Below, piece by piece: positions 60,001-64,000 of a stretch of 64,000 nucleotides of DNA. The position numbers were made by a program, and so were the translations under genes. Source of the DNA: Arcuatula senhousia (lineage: Eukaryota; Mollusca; Bivalvia; Mytilida; Mytilidae); NCBI GenBank assembly GCA_963971305.1, contig OZ020307.1:8569501-8633500 (forward strand), read 5' to 3'. The number at the start of each line of letters is the position of its first letter. Within the stretch, counting starts at the first letter, position 1. A model generated the notes under the pieces. That model did no database searches. It was not told the origin of the DNA and worked only from the letters and a program-made list of their open reading frames with translations.

Positions 60001-63000
60001 TTTGCTTTATATAATCCTATTGAAATTGTTTTGTATATTTGTTATCGATGTGCCACCTTTTAAATGGTATCTGTCTGATTGTTAGAAAAAGTAGTATTTA
60101 AAGCCAGAGACTTTACAATACATTTATATGATTGGAAATGATGCAATTTTATACGACCGCAAAATTTTTGCGATCGTATAATGTTATGGGGATGTCGTCG
60201 TTGTTGTTGTCGTCGTCGTCGTCTGGGGACACTTTGGTTTCCGTGCGATAACTTGAGTAAATGTTGACCAAATGTTATGAAATTTTAATATGATGTTTGT
60301 TACCACTAAAGGAAGGTTGGTATTGCATTTGGGGATTGTGGCCCCTACCATTTTAGAAAAAAGGGCTAAAACGGGTGTATTGACAAAACTGTTGTAGAAT
60401 TTTTAGGGCCCCGCATCAAAGATGCGGACGCCCTATAGTTTTCACTTTGTCCGTCCGTCCGTCCGTCAACAATTCTTGTTAACACTAAAACTCAAAAACT
60501 ATTAACACCACAGTTCTGAAATTTTGTACAGCTACTTAGTAGCATGTCATAATTTGCATATTAAAATTTCGTTCAAATCGGTTAAATATTTTTGGGAAAA
60601 ACTTCATTTTTTATCGAAAATCACAGATTTTGAGAATTGGACTTTGTGAACACTAAAACTCAAAAACTGTTAACAATACAGTTCTGAAACTTCGTACAGC
60701 TGCTAAGTAGCATGTCATGATTTGCATATTAAATTTCGTGCAAATCTGTTAAATATTTTTGGAAAAAACTTCATTTTTGTCTGGCCTGTGACAAATAGTC
60801 GCGGAAGGCGAGACATAGGTATTACTTTCCGGCGGCGGCAGCGGTGACAGCGTCGTAAACTTTTTTGTAAGACTTTTGTGGACAATGAATTGCTTGAAAA
60901 GTATAATAGCTAGGCATCTGATATTTGGTATACAGACAGTTCAGGTTATGGTCTACGCAACTGTCACCATGCCATGTGACCCTGACCCCATTTTCACGCT
61001 CCAGTGACTCTGTGAACTTAGGTCTTTTTTCAGACAGTAAACATTTTTGTAAGACTTTTGTGGACGATGAATTGATGGAAAAGTATATTATAGCTAGGCA
61101 TCTGATATTTGGTATACAGACAGTTCAGGTTATGGTCTACGCAACTGTCACCATGCCATGTGACCCTGACCCCATTTTCACGCTCCAGTGACTCTGTGAA
61201 CTTAGGTCATTTTTCAGGCCGTAAACTTTTTTGTAAGACTTTTGTGGACGATGAATTGCTGGAAAAGTATATTAGCTAGGCATCTGATATTAGGTATACA
61301 GACAGTTTAGGATATGGTCTACACAACTGTTACCATGCCATGTGACCATGACCTCATTTTTACGCTCCAGTGACTCTGTGAACTTAGGTCTTTTTTTCAG
61401 ACAGAAAACTTTTTGTAATACTTGTGTGGACAATGGATTGCTTGAATAGTATAATAACTAGGCATCTGTTTTTAGGTATGCAGACACTTTTTGTGTTTAT
61501 ATCAAGAAATGAAAGCTTAGGTAGTTGATTTTAGTGATGGTGCCGGCAGGCGAGACATACTTTTAGTGGCCACACTTGTTTATCTAAAATCACAGATTTT
61601 GAGAATTGGACTTTGTGAACACTAAAACTCAACAGCTGTTAACAGTACAATTCTGAAACTTTGCACAGCTGCTAAGTAGCATGTCATGATTTGCATATTA
61701 AAATTTCGTTCAAATCGGTTAAATATTTTTGGGAAAAACTTCATTTTTTATCGAAAATCACAGATTTTGAGAATTGGAATTTTTTAACAATAAAACTCAA
61801 AGGCTAAAAACAATACAGCTCTGAAGTTTCATACACATTCCATGGATCATGCCTTAGTGGTTATAATCATAGTAAATATAATTTTGAAAACACTTGGATT
61901 TTTTGCCGCGGGGCCCTTTCTGACTTTGTCAGTAATCTAGTTTTTATTCATTCGATTTTGAAAATTCTTTTTTTATTGAATTAATCATTAAATTCTGTCA
62001 ACAAAATGTGTCAACGGTTTTTATATATATTGCACTGTTACATTGCTACTGGGGGTCAAAAAGGGGCCACACCCAAAAAATTGACTTTTTTATTTGTGGT
62101 CCGATTTTCAAAATCTTTTTTTCATTGGAATCCTTGTGAAAATCCCTCCTGCCTGGGTTTTTCAATCAGATTTGCAATATCTCTTACCGTTTTTGAGAAA
62201 TTAGGGGTCAAAGGGGCCAAAAACGCCATTTGTTAAAGTTTGTCGAGGCAAATAGTTTTATACCAAAAATTAAGTTGTAGTGGACCTGCCAATTGTTATG
62301 AAGTTTAAATATGATGATTATATCCACTAAAGGAATGTTGATTTTGTATTTGGGGTTTGTGGCCCCTACCGTTATAGAAAAAAGGGCCAAAAAGCCCTAA
62401 AACGGGTGTATTGACAAAACTATTGTTGAATGTTTATTATTCATACGATTTTGAAAATTCTTTTTTTACCAAATTCATCACTTAATTCTGTCTACTAAAT
62501 GTGCCATTGATTTTGATATGTATTTCACCATTACATTGCTACAGGGGACTAAAGACAGGCCACACCCTTAAAATCAACTTTTTTTTATTTGTGGTCCGAT
62601 TTTCAAAATCTTTTTTTCATTGGATCTTATGAAAATCCCTGCTTTAATTTGCAATCAGATTTGCAATATCTCTTAAAATTTTTGAGAAATTAGGGGACAA
62701 AGGGCCAAAAATGTCAATTAATACATGTATATTATTAAGGCTTTTTGTATTAGATGTTGATGTAAATACATATGTGTGAAATATGCATTTTAAAGTCCAC
62801 CACAGGATGCATGTGTCAAAAAGCTTTATAAGTCCACCATGGACTTCATGTGACCAAAGCAATAGACTATCCATATTGGGCCTCCAACGTACAGGGTTCA
62901 ACTTGTTGCGGTCGTATCATGCTGCGCTCGGCGTAGCTTTTTATTAATTTCGTTTGCTGGCCACTTGACGTTTTTGTTATTTTCAGTCAGTATTATCATT

Positions 63001-63243
63001 GATCGCTTTTTTAGGGACAGTCTGCTATGTGATGTTGTGTTGATAGCAGATGATAAAGAAATTCCTGCCCATAAAGTAGTCCTGGCATCATGTACATCAT
63101 ATTTCTACGCCATGTTCACTCAAGATCTGGCAGAAGCTAAAGCAGACCGAATCACTCTACAAGAAATAGATCCTAAAGCTTTAGTACTTCTGATTGACTT
63201 TATCTACACTTCAGAAATCCATGTGACAGAAGAAAATGTTCAG
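57069..63243 (+). CDS. BTB-Kelch (KLHL2/KLHL3-like) protein, 5' part, continues beyond the window
   Basis: Two exons are visible: 57069-57210 (ATG at 57101) and 63015-63243. The first encodes MANLDVRPKILQGRDRPAFK through AFDTLNQLR and ends AG|GTTTGT. The second completes that arginine codon and encodes a BTB domain: DSLLCDVVLIADDKEIPAHK, VVLASCTSYFYAMFT, then LIDFIYTSEIHVTEENVQ, with donor CAG|GTAATG. LLCDV, the 'AHKVVLASCS-YF-AMFT' block and 'IYT-EI-VTEENVQ' are typical of Kelch-like substrate adaptors for Cullin-3 ubiquitin ligases; the wording is closest to KLHL2/KLHL3 from memory. BACK and Kelch repeats must lie to the right of the window. The 5.8-kb intron carries the exon-derived satellite and the nested elements. 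Confidence 0.82.
57151..59322 (+). repeat. Exon-derived 87-bp satellite with 11-unit higher-order repeat
   Basis: Starting inside the exon (AGCATTTAAACACAAGCAAC) about 24 further units of 87 bp follow. Each contains the last 63-66 nt of the exon, its 5' splice site (AAG|GTTTGT) and about 21 nt of intron. Two main variants, GATGTAGCAAACTAGC and AATGTAGCAGACCAGC, alternate in a fixed order. The order of 11 units from 57238 repeats from 58192 with shared private variants (AAACAAAAGC in unit 1; loss of AAG in unit 9), giving a 954-bp higher-order period. Confidence 0.95.
59323..60146. other. Kelch-like gene intron 1, unique part
   Basis: AT-rich, no repeat or coding signal recognised. Confidence 0.5.
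60405..61938. mobile_element. Middle nested element with GGGCCCCGC ends
   Basis: Begins GGGCCCCGCATCAAAGATGC and ends near GCCGCGGGGCCC followed by TTTCTGACTTTGTCAG. The interior is a repeat of about 170 bp (AATCACAGATTTTGAGAATT; TAGCATGTCATGATTTGCAT). It is itself split at about 60777-61582. Confidence 0.7.
60777..61582. mobile_element. Inner nested 'GCGAGACA' element, copy C
   Basis: Reverse orientation of the element at 43.5 kb: starts GTCTGGCCTGTGACAAATAG with TCGCGGAAGGCGAGACATA and ends GGCGAGACATACTTTTAGTG with GCCACACTTGTTT. It contains three to four of the 182-bp units (ACTCTGTGAACTTAGGTC at about 61008, 61191 and 61373). Flanking middle-element sequence matches across the junction, showing insertion into it. 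Confidence 0.8.
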
Positions 63244-63313
63244 GTAATGAAAACAAATTACTAAGGCAGATCTAATCTAAAAAGGTTGTTGACTTTAGCA
63301 GTTTGATAATATA

Positions 63314-63466
63314 CAATTACTGTCTTTTGATGAGGTAAATGTGTGGAGTTATTGACTTTTGAAAAAAACTGTTATTCACCGAGCCCAGTGGGCGAGATGA
63401 ATAACACAGAGTTTTTTTCAAAAGTCAATAACTCCACACATTTTCCGAATCAAAAGACAGTTATTG
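63314..63466. mobile_element. Palindromic foldback element, about 153 bp
   Basis: CAATTACTGTCTTTTGAT at the left pairs with ATCAAAAGACAGTTATTG at the right; GTGTGGAGTTATTGACTTTT pairs with AAAAGTCAATAACTCCACAC. The centre is CGAGCCCAGTGGGCGAG. It lies 70 bp after the second Kelch-like exon. Confidence 0.8.
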
Positions 63467-63537
63467 TTTTATTCAATAATGCAACAAAAATCAAATATCA
63501 AATTTATGATTAAAATTACATAGTGTTACAAAATAAT

Positions 63538-63567
63538 TTTTTTTTTTTTGGGGGGGGGGGGGGGGAG
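63538..63567. repeat. Poly-T/poly-G tract
   Basis: A run of about 13 T followed by about 17 G, broken once by A. Length is likely variable or uncertain in the assembly. Confidence 0.7.
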
Positions 63568-63623
63568 GGTGGTATTTCCACTTATCGGAAAAATCTAAGA
63601 CATATTCTGTTAACAATTATTGA

Positions 63624-64000
63624 ATGAGCTGTGGCCTTTTTAGTGTTTGCTGAGTCCTTGTCTAGCATTATCTTCGCTAAAGCATTCTGTTATTTTAAAT
63701 TGTTTCCAAAAATTGATAGTCCTCTAGACCACATTCGACATTTTATCAAATTAACATATATTAATAGAGGACTTGATTTTATAAACATATCTAGCATATT
63801 TGCGGATCCAAAAATCAAAGATCTCATTCCACCTTATTTTTCTAATACTGAACCTCCTATTGTATCTTATAAATATAAAAAACCTACCCGAAACATTATT
63901 TTTAATTATACGTCAACCACTACTGATGAAGAACTGGATACGAATATTCCTTTGTCATGCGACTGTAGTAATTCTGATTTTAAATATGTTCCTTGTGACC
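63624..64000 (+). CDS. Penelope-like RT ORF, 5' part, cut by the window edge
   Basis: An open frame without a stop from 63624 to the end. It reads FPKIDSPLDHIRHFIKLTYI, then DPKIKDLIPPYF, then PPIVSYKYKKPT, then LSCDCSNSDFKYVPCD. From memory of the family this is the N-terminal part of the same Penelope-like RT whose dead copy lies at 2.8-3.6 kb, and here no stop is seen. No ATG marks a start, so the 5' end may be missing or spliced. It lies in an intron of the Kelch-like gene, in sense orientation. Confidence 0.6.

Larger units (their letters stand above)
60148..62945. mobile_element. Inverted 'CGACCGCAA' element, host of a three-level nest
   Basis: Left end ATACGACCGCAAAATTTTTG, right end TTGCGGTCGTATCATGCTGC then GCTCGGCG: the reverse of the copy at 22.9-24.5 kb. 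It is interrupted at about 60405 by another element and resumes at about 61939. Its interior has GTCGTCGTCG runs and a duplicated segment (AAACGGGTGTATTGACAAAA at 60369 and 62399). Confidence 0.75.

Noticed and set aside
60925..61191. 88-codon ORF on the plus strand
   Set aside because: It lies inside the 182-bp units of the inner nested element and reads repeat sequence twice; chance frame.
62006..62236. 76-codon ORF on the plus strand
   Set aside because: Within the CGACCGCAA repeat; no protein similarity seen.

Overview
The window looks like nuclear DNA from an invertebrate animal, most likely a bivalve mollusc. It is AT-rich, genes are split by long GT-AG introns, repeats are dense and of types I associate with bivalve genomes, and one gene is a BTB-Kelch protein. 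Species cannot be read from the sequence. There are no prokaryotic operons, rRNA genes or CRISPR arrays, and I found no convincing tRNA.

Layout. 1-4.4 kb: no intact host gene, but two related ORF-bearing repeats, a direct-repeat pair and a stop-riddled reverse-transcriptase relic (minus). 4.89-6.77 kb: a complete four-exon plus-strand gene for a secreted, cysteine-rich, VWC-like protein (259 aa). 6.8-11.1 kb: AT-rich intergenic DNA with diverged repeats. 11.11-19.16 kb: a nearly intact, very young Ty3/Gypsy LTR retrotransposon (minus) with a full pol, an unusual C-terminal extension and no gag. 20.4-22.9 kb: repeats around the last exon of the next gene. 22.08-54.03 kb: a complete twelve-exon minus-strand gene whose splice junctions all keep frame; it encodes a 1,620-aa protein with an N-terminal tandem calponin-homology (actin-binding) module, a long Ser/Arg/Pro-rich disordered middle, a coiled coil and a short conserved-looking tail. 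Its introns carry many non-autonomous elements. 54.46-54.96 kb: a 500-bp hAT-like MITE just upstream of its promoter. 57.07-64.0 kb: the first two coding exons of a divergent plus-strand BTB-Kelch gene (closest to KLHL2/KLHL3 by eye); the gene continues beyond the window.

Most unusual points. The 3' end of the first coding exon of the Kelch-like gene, together with its 5' splice site, has been amplified into about 24 copies of an 87-bp tandem repeat, organised as two copies of an 11-unit higher-order repeat of 954 bp. Every unit keeps an open, phase-symmetric reading frame. The same intron holds three repeat families inserted one inside another. The retrotransposon has LTRs differing by only two indels yet has no gag. 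The CH gene has two upstream ORFs, a 15-nt coding part in exon 1 and a 36-nt microexon.

The CH-domain gene and the Kelch-like gene are transcribed divergently from about 54.1-57.1 kb. Both families are often tied to actin, but a functional link here is only inference. Exon models come from reading splice sites and frames by eye and need transcript support.
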